This document shows, in pieces, positions 33,908 through 43,372 of a DNA stretch of 64,000 bases (its first letter is position 1; every line of letters begins with the position of its first letter). Origin of the DNA: Psychrobacillus mangrovi (lineage in GTDB: Bacteria > Bacillota > Bacilli > Bacillales_A > Planococcaceae); contig NZ_JBAWSY010000006.1 in assembly GCF_037104765.1 (NCBI RefSeq), positions 124,001 through 188,000 on the forward strand. The letters run 5' to 3'. The position numbers were made by a program, and so were the translations under genes. Below the pieces are notes generated by a model. That model was not told the origin of the DNA. It ran no database searches and saw only the letters and a program-made list of their open reading frames with translations.

Positions 33908-34756
33908 TTAGTCTAATATGTTTTCCACTGGTTTTGTAATACGCTTTTGAATTATCCAGCCTCCTAAAATAAACGCAGTAATGATGATAAACACAATAGG
34001 TAACTGAAAGACTATCCAATTAGAAGGTGCATAATGTTTAATTTGATGTGCATTTTCAATCGTTTCAAGATAGGAATTCTGATATTCATATTGCACAGTC
34101 CATTGATCATTGGCCATTGCTACAGTTCCTATGTCATAATCATTCGGAATGATTGTCTCTGTAATCTTTCCATTTTCACCGATGACAAGTATTGCTTGTG
34201 AATAATCAATAGGAAAAGTATAAGTTGGATTTCCTTGTAAATGTGTTACATCATCTATATTTTCAGTAGAAAATACAGCCAAATGCTCCAGTTGCCCACT
34301 ATATTCTTGGAAAACGGCTTGGAGTGCTATTTCATCTATATTAGCTTGTGTCGATAATACTGCGAATGTCTTTTCCATAATATCCTGCTTTTGCTGTTCA
34401 ATTCCCTGTGCTTCTTCTCGTTCATCGTTAAGTTCGGACAACACGTTCAAAGAGTATATAAAAAATCCAACCGTTACGATGAGTGCAACCCAAAAGGAAA
34501 TACTTAAAAATTTCGTGAAATTTTTCTGTGCATTGAAAAAATGTGCGATTTTTTGAAAAGGTTTTTTTTGTTCTATGCGAGTTGGAATTTCCGGTTGCTC
34601 TTGAATATCAAATTCTACACGCATTTGATTCAGAAGCTCGGCACATTGTTCGCAAGTGGCGATGTGCTGCTCTATAAATCTTGAACTTTCCTCACTGCAT
34701 ATTTGATCTATGTATGATGGTAATAAATCACGCACAATATAACATTCATTCTTCAT
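33908..34756 (-). CDS. zinc-finger anti-sigma factor (zf-HC2)
   Basis: 282 residues. N-terminal zf-HC2/ASD domain with C5 and HIATCEQCAELLNQM (H-x3-C-x2-C). One transmembrane helix at about 85-105 (FWVALIVTVGFFIYS), an extracytoplasmic region of ~130 residues, and a second helix near the C-terminus (FQLPIVFIIITAFILGG). It should hold the co-encoded ECF sigma factor at the membrane and release it on an envelope signal. Its start overlaps the sigma gene by 11 bases, so the two are translationally coupled. The signal is unknown. Confidence 0.82.
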   Translation of the reverse strand: MKNECYIVRDLLPSYIDQICSEESSRFIEQHIATCEQCAELLNQMRVEFDIQEQPEIPTRIEQKKPFQKIAHFFNAQKNFTKFLSISFWVALIVTVGFFIYSLNVLSELNDEREEAQGIEQQKQDIMEKTFAVLSTQANIDEIALQAVFQEYSGQLEHLAVFSTENIDDVTHLQGNPTYTFPIDYSQAILVIGENGKITETIIPNDYDIGTVAMANDQWTVQYEYQNSYLETIENAHQIKHYAPSNWIVFQLPIVFIIITAFILGGWIIQKRITKPVENILD

Positions 34757-35228
34757 TCATATTCCCTCTCTCTCTTAATTTTAATTTGGCTCGGTAAAAG
34801 GTTACCCTTGCCCAATTTTCATTTTTCAGGTGTATTTCTCCAATTTCTTTAAAGGTTAAGCCGCCCAGTATGCGAAGTAACACAATTTCTTTATACGGTT
34901 CCTCTAACAAATGAATCATCCGATAAAGTGCAATTTTATTTTCACTTTCGATGAGGTTGTTTTCTACTGAAGGTAATTGGTTCAGTAGATGTGGTGATTG
35001 CGGTTGTTTGACTTGTTTATCCACGTACTTATAATATGTATACTTTGCAATTTGACAAAGCCAAACCGACATTTTGCATTCGCCATTATAAGTGTCGATT
35101 GAACGAACAGCCTGATAAAAAGTCTCTTGTGTTAGTTCCTCTGCTATGTCTACATTACGACAAAGGATCATTAAATATTTAAAGACTTGATCGGCATATT
35201 GTTCATAGACTTCTGTAAGCTCTCCCAA
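34746..35228 (-). CDS. ECF-type RNA polymerase sigma factor
   Basis: 160 residues from TTG 35228, the start next to AAAGGAGGT. Region 2 YEQYADQVFKYLMILCRNVD then IAEELTQETFYQAVRSIDTY, and region 4 LEEPYKEIVLLRILGGLTFK then EIGEIHLKNENWARVTFYRA. A possible self-promoter -35 (TGTAAC followed by GAAAC) is upstream near 35260. Overlap with the anti-sigma gene confirms the regulatory pair. Regulon unknown. Confidence 0.85.
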   Translation of the reverse strand: MGELTEVYEQYADQVFKYLMILCRNVDIAEELTQETFYQAVRSIDTYNGECKMSVWLCQIAKYTYYKYVDKQVKQPQSPHLLNQLPSVENNLIESENKIALYRMIHLLEEPYKEIVLLRILGGLTFKEIGEIHLKNENWARVTFYRAKLKLRERGNMNEE

Positions 35229-35373
35229 TGTTCTACCTCCTTTCAACCTATATATCTAAAAAATCATCGTTTCGTTACAAACTTATTATTATTTTTATCA
35301 TTCGCTACATTTTAACATTTTTATATGTAACTATTAGAAAGAGTAAAAGCTTTGTTATTAAGCCAATAGAACA

Positions 35374-35420
35374 ATAAAAAACCCGGACTGTTGGTTTATC
35401 AACTTTTCGGGTTTAATCTT
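35374..35420. terminator. terminator hairpin
   Basis: AAAACCCG and CGGGTTT arms around a 20-base loop, followed by T/A runs, downstream of the decayed DUF2441 gene. Confidence 0.6.
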
Positions 35421-35458
35421 TTATTAAATCTCATATCATTACGACTTCCCTTGAATTT

Positions 35459-36053
35459 TTAAGATGAGAAATCATCAATAATTTCTACCACTTCAATATT
35501 TCCGCTTATCAAAAGTTCAGGAAGCTCATTTTTTACATTACCCTTCCAGTATTCTTTAGCTTGTTCAATTTTTTGAGAGAAAGGAACCCCGTCTTCCTTT
35601 GGTAAAAGGTTTCCATCCCCCTCAAAATAATTCCCAATAACTCGAAGTTTAACAATCTGCAAAACTTTACGATTGTAAGAATCAAATAATTCTTTCCACT
35701 TCAAAGCGTCTTCATAGTTTTTTGCAGCGTATAAGCAAGACAATCTTGAAGGATATTCAGGATATTCTTGTAGTCTAACCATTTCTACTATCACTTCTCT
35801 TACAGCTCTGATTGTTTGACCTACACACTCAATAGCGGTATATAACTTCTTTTTTGAGAGGGAACAATTGAACTCTAAAGGTGAAGACTTTATCCAGATT
35901 TTATACGGTCATTATACAAATGAAGGCTTGAACATTAGTAAAGAGAACGCCAAAGAAAGTATTTTTTTGGTTCTTGTCAAAGTTAAATATCTGCCCTAGA
36001 CTCATTTTATTCCTAGTAACGATATGAAAAACATACAATTCGTTCTCTTTCAT
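35459..36053 (-). pseudogene. frameshifted DUF2441 gene
   Basis: From ATG 36053 (GAGGAGG upstream) the frame reads MKENELYVFHIVTRNKMSLG and stops after about 50 codons. Another frame, open from about 35920 to 35459, carries the conserved C-terminal part: KKLYTAIECVGQTIRAVREV, EYPEYPSRLSCLYA, KVLQIVKLRVIGN and FEGDGNLLP. Both halves match the DUF2441 family, so a full gene of ~190 codons has been broken by frameshift and stops near 35930. A short product from the ATG at 35794 is conceivable but has no good ribosome binding site. Confidence 0.7.
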
Positions 36054-36363
36054 GGTATGCCTCCTCTTGACCTTCAATATTAACTCTTATTTTACCAGAA
36101 TAAGGGAGAACATGTTCAACCCTACCCTTTAGCCATTCATGCAGCACAAAATCAATGCTGCACCAAATAGCTGCTTCTGATTTCAAATTGTCATTTTCTT
36201 TAAAACGAAAATTTAATTTTCATGGGAGATAAAGAAGTAATATTAGCATGCTCGAGTTACATAAATTAATTTTAGTAGTAATAAAATATTGAACGACCTA
36301 ACTTGGAAAACAGCTATAATCGAATATTTTTAAAAAATATCGATTTTAATTGGAGGGTGAAAC
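36054..36363. other. intergenic region before monooxygenase gene
   Basis: A short hairpin TGCAGCA...TGCTGCA at 36132-36156. No gene seen; the promoter of the downstream gene should be at 36270-36340. Confidence 0.4.
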
Positions 36364-37815
36364 ATGGGTGCTATTAATGGAAAAGATTATATTAAGCGAT
36401 TAAATCAGCTAAATAATGAAATTTGGTACGACGGTGAAAAAATTGAGGGGTTACTCTCTGAACACCCCGCCTTCAAAGGGCTAATTCAGTCAAAAGCGGC
36501 TCTTTATGATTTGCAACATGACCCAAAAATAAAAGATGAGATGACTTTTATTTCCCCAGTATCAGGAGAACTAATTGGCCTTTCCTATTTGCAACCAAAA
36601 ACGAAAGAGGACTTACTCAGAAGAAGAAAGATGAGTGAACATTGGGCTAGGTATTCAGGGGGTATCATGGGAAGAAGCCCAGATTATTTGAACACAGTTT
36701 TAATGAGCTTTGCCTCTTCTGTATCCTTGTTAAAAAATAAGGACAAATGCTTTCCAAATAATCTGCATGCATTTTATGAATTGGCAAGGGAAAATGACCT
36801 GTCGTTTACACATACCTTTATTTCTCCACAGGTGAATCGTTCTTATATCTACATAGAAAATTCAGATGAGCCAATCGCCGCAAAAGTTATTGATAAAAAT
36901 GAAGAAGGAATCATCATTAAAGGTGCCCGTCTTCTTGCTACACAAGGCGGATTAACAGATGAAGTATTAGTATTTAGCGTTGGTAAATTTCTATTTAATG
37001 AGGATGAAGCTTTTGCTTTTTCGATCCCTTCTAACACTAAAGGAATAAAGTTTATTTGTAGGGATACATTCATTGGGGGACAATCTTCTTTTAATCATCC
37101 ATTAAGCTCTCGGTTCGAAGAAATGGATTCTATCGTTGTCTTTGACAATGTATTAGTACCTTGGAATAGGGTATTTTATTACAATAATGCGGAAATAGCC
37201 GAAGAATTCCCAATTCAAAGCTCTTTCCACCCCTTTGCTAAGCACCAAGTATTGACTAGACAAATTGTAAAGACAGAGTTCGTCTTAGGTATTGCTGAGC
37301 TTCTTATCGAAACGATTAATATTAGTGGATATCAACATATTCAAGAAAAAATGTCAGAAATCATCATTGGTCTAGAAACGATGAAAGCCTTGTTAGAAAA
37401 ATCTGAGAATAACGCAAAATTAGATGAATGGGGATATATGCGGCCAGAACTTTTCCCGCTTCAAGTCGCTGGTAACATTTTCCCTAAGATTTATCCTCGT
37501 TTCACGGAAATTATCCAGTTAATCGGAGCTAGTGGAATGATTACATTGCCAACCGAAAAAGCATTTCATTCTATTATTAGAAATGACTTAGATCTTTATC
37601 TTCAAGGATCAACTAAGACCGCAGAGGAACGTGTAAAAATATTTCGTTTAGCTTGGGATTTAACAATGAGTTCATTTGGAACAAGACAAACCCAATATGA
37701 GCGATACTTTTTTGGTGATCCGATTCGATTATCAAGCGATTTATATATAAAATATCCAAAAAATGAATTTGTAGATGCAATTAGTAAATTTTTAAATCTA
37801 AAAAAAGAAGAGTAA
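36364..37815 (+). CDS. 4-hydroxyphenylacetate 3-monooxygenase oxygenase-like protein (HpaB family)
   Basis: 483 residues, the same length as the B. subtilis YoaI/HpaB-type enzymes. An acyl-CoA-dehydrogenase-like fold of FADH2-dependent monooxygenases: GKDYIKRLNQLNNEIWYDGE at the start, HWARYSGGIMGRSPDYLN, FTHTFISPQVNRS (flavin region), ARLLATQGGLTDEVLVF, VFDNVLVPWNRVF and a C-terminal YERYFFGDPIR. It would hydroxylate a phenol ortho to the OH using FADH2 from a separate reductase. No reductase gene is adjacent. GGAGGG lies upstream of the ATG. The substrate may differ from 4-hydroxyphenylacetate. Confidence 0.85.
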   Translation: MGAINGKDYIKRLNQLNNEIWYDGEKIEGLLSEHPAFKGLIQSKAALYDLQHDPKIKDEMTFISPVSGELIGLSYLQPKTKEDLLRRRKMSEHWARYSGGIMGRSPDYLNTVLMSFASSVSLLKNKDKCFPNNLHAFYELARENDLSFTHTFISPQVNRSYIYIENSDEPIAAKVIDKNEEGIIIKGARLLATQGGLTDEVLVFSVGKFLFNEDEAFAFSIPSNTKGIKFICRDTFIGGQSSFNHPLSSRFEEMDSIVVFDNVLVPWNRVFYYNNAEIAEEFPIQSSFHPFAKHQVLTRQIVKTEFVLGIAELLIETINISGYQHIQEKMSEIIIGLETMKALLEKSENNAKLDEWGYMRPELFPLQVAGNIFPKIYPRFTEIIQLIGASGMITLPTEKAFHSIIRNDLDLYLQGSTKTAEERVKIFRLAWDLTMSSFGTRQTQYERYFFGDPIRLSSDLYIKYPKNEFVDAISKFLNLKKEE

Positions 37816-37989
37816 CAGAAGTTCAATTATTTACTTAAATGAATATGGGTTTGATAATTCCAGCCTATTTAAAGATCACTCCAACGTTTATAGATGTGAA
37901 TTACCAAACTAATTCTTCACAAACTATTTGAATTCATCGAACATCCATCGAACAAATTAAGAACTACCCATTTTATTTATCTCTAATTA

Positions 37990-38388
37990 TTATTTTTGAA
38001 ATTTAAATTTAGCAGAGAAAAGAAATATTAATAAAATAATAAATGCGACAATACAAGGGTAACCTATTTGCACAACTGGATTCATATGTTCAACTAAGCT
38101 AAATTCTCCCCATTCAAGCCATAAACGCCATCCCATTCCTAAAGCACTAAAGATTAAGCTGACTATAAAAACCAGTGATTGTTTTTCTTTAAATAATCCT
38201 ACAAATATATTCGCAACTACAAAATAGAATAATAGTGCAATAAATAAGAAAAACATTTTGAATCCTTTTAAACCAGGTATTACAAAAGTAAATGTGATAC
38301 CTGTAATAAAAACAATCCCTATAATACTTATCATCAAAAAAGATAATTGTTTCTTTTGTACTTGCTCATAAAAATCTTCACCAAACAT
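37990..38388 (-). CDS. hypothetical membrane protein, four helices
   Basis: 132 residues with four predicted transmembrane segments (about 17-37, 44-66, 71-90, 105-127) and a short cytoplasmic N-terminus (MFGEDFYEQVQKKQ). AAGGAGG precedes the ATG at 38388. No recognised domain. A degenerate cassette repeat is found directly upstream (38436). Confidence 0.65.
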   Translation of the reverse strand: MFGEDFYEQVQKKQLSFLMISIIGIVFITGITFTFVIPGLKGFKMFFLFIALLFYFVVANIFVGLFKEKQSLVFIVSLIFSALGMGWRLWLEWGEFSLVEHMNPVVQIGYPCIVAFIILLIFLFSAKFKFQK

Positions 38389-38435
38389 TGCTCAAGCCTC
38401 CTTTAACTTCTATACCCCTAATTTTACCATTAACC

Positions 38436-38556
38436 TTATTGAACTAACCTTCCTGCCCAGCTTTTTACCAATGGCGGGCTTCACCCAAATAAAAATATCC
38501 TATTAAACTAACCCAGAAAAAAAGAGTTGTCTAAGCAACTCTTTTAGTGACTTCTT
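38436..38556 (-). repeat. cassette-type repeat, diverged copy g
   Basis: TTATTGAACTAACC at 38436, then GCCCAGC...GCGGGC sequence, CTATTAAACTAACCC at 38501 and a hairpin AGAGTTG/CAACTCTTTT (38525-38546). Same layout as copies b, c and f, but diverged. Confidence 0.5.
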
Positions 38557-38684
38557 ATAATTCATATCTCCAATTAAAACAGTACAGGAGAACATTAAGC
38601 CGTTCGGATAGACTTTATGCATTTCGGTGCAATTGCAAATCCATTTTCACGGTATCTGAAGTTGAATTTACTATTGGTGCTTTG

Positions 38685-39911
38685 TTATTGTGCAAGTAAT
38701 GCTAGCTTGCTTTTAGATGGTGTTTCGTATTTTACTTTTGTGGACTTTTGAACGTAACTTCCACCCCCCACACCATATAATCCGCCATGATTACTCTTAT
38801 AACTATAAACTCGGTATTCTTCGCCTTTTTTCAAAGGACGGACAGTAGTCAATGAACCGTTGCTCTCCATTTTGACTAAGTTTGTATTAGATAGAATAGT
38901 AACTTTACCTATTTGCCCTAATCTTAGTTCTGTTTTTCCCCACATAACTTTTACAGCGGGTACATTTTTCGTAATGTAAGCAGAGGAAACATAACCTGCT
39001 AACTTTTGATCCTCCGTTTTAACTGGGTACCATACAAATTGGTTTACACTTGTCAAAGATTCGTCATAAACAAAATTTCCTTCAATAATCAATGTAGTAT
39101 TTTTGGATAAGGATTTTTTAACTGAAGAAGCACTAGGTTTTGACCTTAAATTTACAGCGTCTCCTGTTATCAATACCTTGTCTCCTTTTTGAAAATTATA
39201 CGCAGAGGTATGGAGCTTATCAGTTAATGTATATTCCATCTTTTTGAATACAATATTCTCACTGCTGTTAGGGTCATATTCAAAGTCTGCTGTATTGAAA
39301 GGAAACTGCCCTAATTTCGTTCCGTTCATGTAACTATCTTTTTCAATAAACGCAAAGACTTTTTCTTGATAGGCCACTGTATTCTTCAATCCATTGGACT
39401 GGTATAGAGGACTGTTAACAGGCTTTGTACCATTATAAGCCATGACAGGGAAGTACCAATTTTCGATTACTTCGGGTCCTTTCCCTTTTATTTTAGGCAG
39501 ATCTGTACGATTTTGATACATACTGCTAAGGATTTCGACGCCTGCCTTAATATTGTAGTTGATATCGTATTTCAATTTCTCTTGATCATAGTCTGGTTGA
39601 TTGGTAATTTGCATAAGGCCGATCCCATTATCTTTTGAGATTATAGGTTGGCCATTCTCATCAAACTGTTTCCAAGCCCCATTTTCTCTAGAAGCGACAG
39701 CTTTTACAACTTCGGGAGGGATTTTTGCTTCTAAAGCCGCATTCGTAAGTAAGCAGTTCATATTCTGAAAAGTGGGATTTTGGTTTGGCTTAATTTCACC
39801 ATATGATAAACATTTAGATGCCCATGTTGACTCAGCAAAAGCTTCTTCATTAGACCATCCCAAGAGCATTAAACAAGTTAAGAATCCTGCTATCATTTTG
39901 ATTGATTTCAT
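38685..39911 (-). CDS. secreted lytic transglycosylase-like protein with SH3b domain
   Basis: 408 residues. Signal peptide (MKSIKMIAGFLTCLMLLGWS, cleavage after AFA). Residues ~60-190 resemble an SLT lysozyme-like domain: VVKAVASRENGAWKQ (catalytic Glu near 76), GIGLMQITNQPD, NIKAGVEIL and YFPVMAYNGT. Residues ~240-320 form a bacterial SH3 domain (VNLRSKPSASS, VWYPVKTEDQKLAGYVSSAY). It probably cleaves peptidoglycan at the cell surface. Monocistronic. Confidence 0.78.
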   Translation of the reverse strand: MKSIKMIAGFLTCLMLLGWSNEEAFAESTWASKCLSYGEIKPNQNPTFQNMNCLLTNAALEAKIPPEVVKAVASRENGAWKQFDENGQPIISKDNGIGLMQITNQPDYDQEKLKYDINYNIKAGVEILSSMYQNRTDLPKIKGKGPEVIENWYFPVMAYNGTKPVNSPLYQSNGLKNTVAYQEKVFAFIEKDSYMNGTKLGQFPFNTADFEYDPNSSENIVFKKMEYTLTDKLHTSAYNFQKGDKVLITGDAVNLRSKPSASSVKKSLSKNTTLIIEGNFVYDESLTSVNQFVWYPVKTEDQKLAGYVSSAYITKNVPAVKVMWGKTELRLGQIGKVTILSNTNLVKMESNGSLTTVRPLKKGEEYRVYSYKSNHGGLYGVGGGSYVQKSTKVKYETPSKSKLALLAQ

Positions 39912-40343
39912 TCATTCATTCTCCATCCATTAAATTTTTTACATTTATATAGTATATTTTACCATGATTGATAGATTAATGTTTTATATATTCTGAGGAG
40001 CAGCAATTCTCTTCGCAAAATCATATTTTACGATAAACAAAAAGAAGCCATTTTGAAAAAGCTTGTTCAAAATGCCTTCTTAATTTGGAATTCGTTCGTT
40101 TTTTTAAAGTTTAAACACTTTTTAGTGGTCCATCTTCAACTAATACTCCCCAATGACAACTGGTGCATTTATTTTAGCCGAAAGCAATGGAAAAAGGTCT
40201 ACGAAAAGGTACAATTACGGAACATTTTTTTCCATTTTAATTTATTTTCTTGAGTGTTACCTGCGATCCAAAAAGAAGTTCGAATGAACGCAAAGTGAGG
40301 GAATATCTTAAAATTTCATTAAATTATTTTCTTATCGAATATA
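39912..40343. other. gap, no gene accepted
   Basis: Contains the hairpin AAGAAG.CATTTTG...CAAAATGCCTTCTT (40042-40083), a likely terminator. A 66-codon plus frame overlapping that hairpin (40053-40253) is rejected. Weak minus-strand coding remnants may exist at 40090-40240. Confidence 0.4.
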
Positions 40344-40937
40344 CTAATCATTTAATCCCTTTCCATTGAGAATTTTCTGTATGCACTTTTCAACCCTTGA
40401 CTGTCGAGTTTTGGATTGTTTTGGCCCCGAAAAGTAAAGAATATATGCTCTTTGTCTTCCCGGTGTCAACGCTTCAAAAGCAGTTTTCAAGGCAGAGTTT
40501 TCATCGAATTTATTTTGAAGTTCTTCAGGAATTATGAATTCAGTGTTCTTTTTAAAATTCACTTCCAAACCGGTTTTTTCAACTTCAATGGCTTCATAAA
40601 TATAGGTTTTCAAGATGTTTTCCATTTCAACTATTTCTTCAACATTGGTAAACCGAATCTGGCGCGCCGCCTGTACATTCTCCGTTTGTTGGATTAGAAT
40701 CCCGTGGACATCCTTTATCAAGACACCTTTGTGAAACAGAAGCGCACAATATTCTTTAAATCCATGTATTAAAACTATGTTTTTTTTCTCAAACGTGTAA
40801 CAAGGATGCATCCACTTAAATTCTTCGGTCAGCTCACAGTCAAGAACGATATTTCTCAACTTCTCATATTCTGCCTTCCACTTTTTAGCTTTACTTAAAA
40901 ATTCATCAACCTTAGGATTCATTTTACTATTTGTCAT
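40344..40937 (-). CDS. YdeI/OmpD-associated family protein
   Basis: 197 residues from ATG 40937, the start with GAGGAG upstream and the same length as B. subtilis YdeI. N-terminal DUF1801-like domain (NPKVDEFLSKAKKWKAEYEK, FKWMHPCYTFEKKNIVLIHG, YCALLFHKGVLI) and C-terminal OmdA domain (IPEELQNKFDENSALKTAFE, LTPGRQRAYILYFSGPKQSK, TRQSRVEKCIQKIL). Soluble; role unknown. In-frame codons up to 41102 lack family similarity. Confidence 0.85.
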   Translation of the reverse strand: MTNSKMNPKVDEFLSKAKKWKAEYEKLRNIVLDCELTEEFKWMHPCYTFEKKNIVLIHGFKEYCALLFHKGVLIKDVHGILIQQTENVQAARQIRFTNVEEIVEMENILKTYIYEAIEVEKTGLEVNFKKNTEFIIPEELQNKFDENSALKTAFEALTPGRQRAYILYFSGPKQSKTRQSRVEKCIQKILNGKGLND

Positions 40938-41125
40938 CAAGGAACACTCCTCTTCAAATTTTCGATCAGCAGACAAGGTTTGACAACAACAGACATAGGG
41001 TTGCGTTTTTAATTTATCGTAGTACTCAACGAAGTGATTTCCACCAAATTGTCGCTTTTTAATCATGTTTTGAACGACTAATTGTAAGAAAGAGCCTTCC
41101 AATCAGCTCAACTTTACTAAAGTAA

Positions 41126-41353
41126 TTAAGATTTTTCCTTCTTAAAAGCAATGACTAACAACGCAATTCCAATTACAAAAAAGAGTCCAGTAAATAAATT
41201 ATCAAACAATGGTATTTCTGGAACCGTTGGATACTCCCCCGTATTCGTTTGTGCAAACCAATAAACATATGCAGTTAACCTTTCGATTGTAAAAATTATA
41301 CCACTTGTCAATATGAACGTAGAACCTAAAATTAAACTTATGTTTCTGTTCAA
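41126..41353 (-). CDS. small membrane protein, two helices
   Basis: 75 residues from TTG 41353 with AAGGGGGA upstream. Two transmembrane segments (about 6-28 and 52-70) joined by an acidic/proline loop (TNTGEYPTVPEIPLFDN). No family recognised. It is preceded by a degenerate cassette repeat (41404-41436). Confidence 0.6.
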   Translation of the reverse strand: MNRNISLILGSTFILTSGIIFTIERLTAYVYWFAQTNTGEYPTVPEIPLFDNLFTGLFFVIGIALLVIAFKKEKS

Positions 41354-41449
41354 AAGAATCCCCCTTTTAAAACTATGTATTCTATATTTACCTCAATGTT
41401 CTTTCTTCAACTTACCTGCTCCTTTAGTTGAAAATAGTTAAGTAAAATT

Positions 41450-41662
41450 TTAAAAAAACAGTTTATATAAAACATATCCAACTATTAAAATAACAATTAA
41501 TATCCCAGTACCTTTCCATCCCATACCACCTGATAAATCAGTTAAATTCCCATTATTTCCTCTATTGAATGCATCGTTTATAGAACCAGTGGGATTATTT
41601 TTTAATTCATTTTGTCTTAATCGTTCTCTTTTTTCTTCAGGCGTTTCATTGTAATTATTCAA
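41450..41662 (-). CDS. DUF6366-type small membrane protein
   Basis: 70 residues from TTG 41662 (GGGGGTG upstream). The cytoplasmic N-terminus has ETPEEKRERLRQNELKNNPT and DAFNRGNNGNLTDLSGGMGW, followed by one transmembrane helix (GILIVILIVGYVLYKLFF). This pattern fits the DUF6366 family of Bacillales. Function unknown. Confidence 0.7.
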   Translation of the reverse strand: MNNYNETPEEKRERLRQNELKNNPTGSINDAFNRGNNGNLTDLSGGMGWKGTGILIVILIVGYVLYKLFF

Positions 41663-41693
41663 ACTAAGCACCCCCGACGTTGAAAATAGTCTT

Positions 41694-41921
41694 TTACCTC
41701 AATTTTTTCTTACTTATGAACCAAATTAATATCGTTAGAACAAACAGTATAATTGGAGTCAAACCAACATATTTCCAAGCATTATTTGTCCCTGAAAAAT
41801 AATAAGCTATCGGTATGAATGTAATCGTGCTAATTAATAAGAATACCCACGACTTTTTTAAAATACCAACTATTAAAGCAAGGATGGAAACAAATAATGA
41901 AAGTTGCCATAATAATAACAT
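41694..41921 (-). CDS. small hydrophobic membrane protein
   Basis: 75 residues with three predicted transmembrane segments (4-20, 24-43, 52-71). TGGAGG precedes the ATG. It ends 32 bases before the DUF6366-like gene, so the two small genes may form one operon with the gene at 41126. No family recognised. Confidence 0.6.
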   Translation of the reverse strand: MLLLWQLSLFVSILALIVGILKKSWVFLLISTITFIPIAYYFSGTNNAWKYVGLTPIILFVLTILIWFISKKKLR

Positions 41922-42050
41922 TTTTTGACCTCCATTTATTTTTAAAATTGGAAATTCGTTATTAAACAGACAAATATAAAAAGAGCATAATGTTCAAATT
42001 AATGTTACAGTTAGAAAGAAAATTTTTAAAAAGTGAGTAGGCGAACAAAC

Positions 42051-42428
42051 ATGATTGAAGTAAAAACATCTCCATTAAGTGATGGAGAATTCAATAGAGG
42101 AGTATTTGCTACATGTGATATCAAAAAAGGAGAGCTTTTACATGAAGCACCTGTCATTTCTTATCCAAACGAACAGCATCAATACATTGAGCAAACCTTA
42201 CTCGGTGATTACGCTTTTGAGTATGGGATAGGTCGATCTGCTATCCTTCTTGGTTATGGAATGTTGTTTAACCATTCTTATGAACCTAATGCAACTTATG
42301 AGATAAATTTTAAGAACCACACATTTGACTTTTATGCATACACAGATATAAAAGCAGGAGATGAAATTCTAATCAATTATAATGGCGACGTTGATGACAA
42401 AGATCAACTGTGGTTTAATCAAGAATAA
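42051..42428 (+). CDS. SET domain-containing protein
   Basis: 125 residues from ATG 42051. A compact SET fold: FNRGVFATCDIKKGELLHEA at the N-terminus, GMLFNHSYEPNATYEINFKN (the NHS motif) and DIKAGDEILINY near the end. SET proteins are lysine methyltransferases in eukaryotes; these short bacterial forms have no established target. The in-frame GTG/ATG codons at 42033 are less likely, as family homologues begin MIEVKTS. Confidence 0.83.
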   Translation: MIEVKTSPLSDGEFNRGVFATCDIKKGELLHEAPVISYPNEQHQYIEQTLLGDYAFEYGIGRSAILLGYGMLFNHSYEPNATYEINFKNHTFDFYAYTDIKAGDEILINYNGDVDDKDQLWFNQE

Positions 42429-42531
42429 ATGGATATGGAGGCGATTCTTGACGATCCGCCTTCCGAAATGCAACAACTTTATTATTCCTGAAACACGTAG
42501 AATTTAAGAAAAACAATTTTTTTACATCTAT

Positions 42532-42568
42532 AATGACCATCTATCAAAAAAGATAGATGGTTATTTTG
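42532..42568. terminator. bidirectional terminator
   Basis: ACCATCTATC, six-base loop, GATAGATGGT, with T-rich tails on both strands, between convergent SET and AlkZ-related genes. Confidence 0.8.
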
Positions 42569-42627
42569 TTACTAGGAACAAATTGAAAAAATAGCTCCAA
42601 ACTAATTCACTACAGTTCTTTACTTTA

Positions 42628-43299
42628 CTATGCAAATATTTTTTCAAGTTTCTTTAGCGATTCAATGCTGCAAACATTTGAAAAAAAGGATATAAGATAT
42701 TTCCTTGATTCTTCTTTGTCCGTATTTATAATGTCTATTTTATTTCTAAAAGCCCAAGAATCATAAGTCTCAAAAGCTGTACTGCTCCACCCGTTCTTGC
42801 CACCGTCTTCATTTCTTTTCTCCTGTATGCCTGAAATTACAATATCCATTGATCCTTGCAATTCTAATAACGCGTTCTCAAATATCTTTTTTTTATTACT
42901 TTCTTTTAGTCCTGCTTTTATTCTTAACGCCCTAGTGTCTATCCCTTCTAGTTCGTTAATTATTTTGTATATTTCAACTGCTTCTTTTGATATGTTCCCA
43001 TTAAAATAGCGCTGCTCAACAGACTCATCATAACCTAAGACCCTTTTTACATATGGAAGAAGATGACGTGAAACTAATATCGATTTTTTCTTAATAAATT
43101 TACCGTATCCCGCAACCCCGTCAGTTGAGAATTTTGTCCTCCAAATCCAAGGATCAAACTCTGTTTCGGAATGCCAATACTCTGGTAAAGTTATGGTATT
43201 TAAAGAAGGGAAATCAGGTATTAAAGGGGCAAGAGGGAGTATACCAATCTCTTCTATTACTTCTATGGCATCTCCATAAGTTTTCACTTTATATTCCAT
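42628..43299 (-). CDS. AlkZ-related protein
   Basis: 223 residues with motifs YGDAIEVIEEIGILPLAP, EYWHSETEFDPWIWRTKFS and ELEGIDTRALRIKAGL (winged-helix-like), then GWSSTAFETYDSW. This matches proteins named AlkZ-related, short relatives of the YcaQ/AlkZ winged-helix DNA glycosylases that unhook crosslinks. The catalytic QxQ motif of AlkZ is not seen, so glycosylase activity is doubtful. GAGGAG precedes the ATG. A repeat-like spacer separates it from an upstream decayed gene. Confidence 0.6.
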   Translation of the reverse strand: MEYKVKTYGDAIEVIEEIGILPLAPLIPDFPSLNTITLPEYWHSETEFDPWIWRTKFSTDGVAGYGKFIKKKSILVSRHLLPYVKRVLGYDESVEQRYFNGNISKEAVEIYKIINELEGIDTRALRIKAGLKESNKKKIFENALLELQGSMDIVISGIQEKRNEDGGKNGWSSTAFETYDSWAFRNKIDIINTDKEESRKYLISFFSNVCSIESLKKLEKIFA

Positions 43300-43372
43300 C
43301 TTTTTTATCTCCTCTTTTTCAATATAGACATATACCTAATTTCTATATAAAACAAGATTTTCCTTCTTGGAC

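Noticed and set aside
33792..34019. 75-codon minus frame
   Set aside because: Overlaps the 3' end of the anti-sigma gene in another frame and crosses its terminator.
35904..35914. single TATACGGTCAT as another CGGTCA repeat locus
   Set aside because: One isolated unit within the broken DUF2441 gene; no period and no TGAACG opening unit.
40053..40253. 66-codon plus gene
   Set aside because: Starts inside a terminator hairpin, no ribosome binding site, low-complexity composition.
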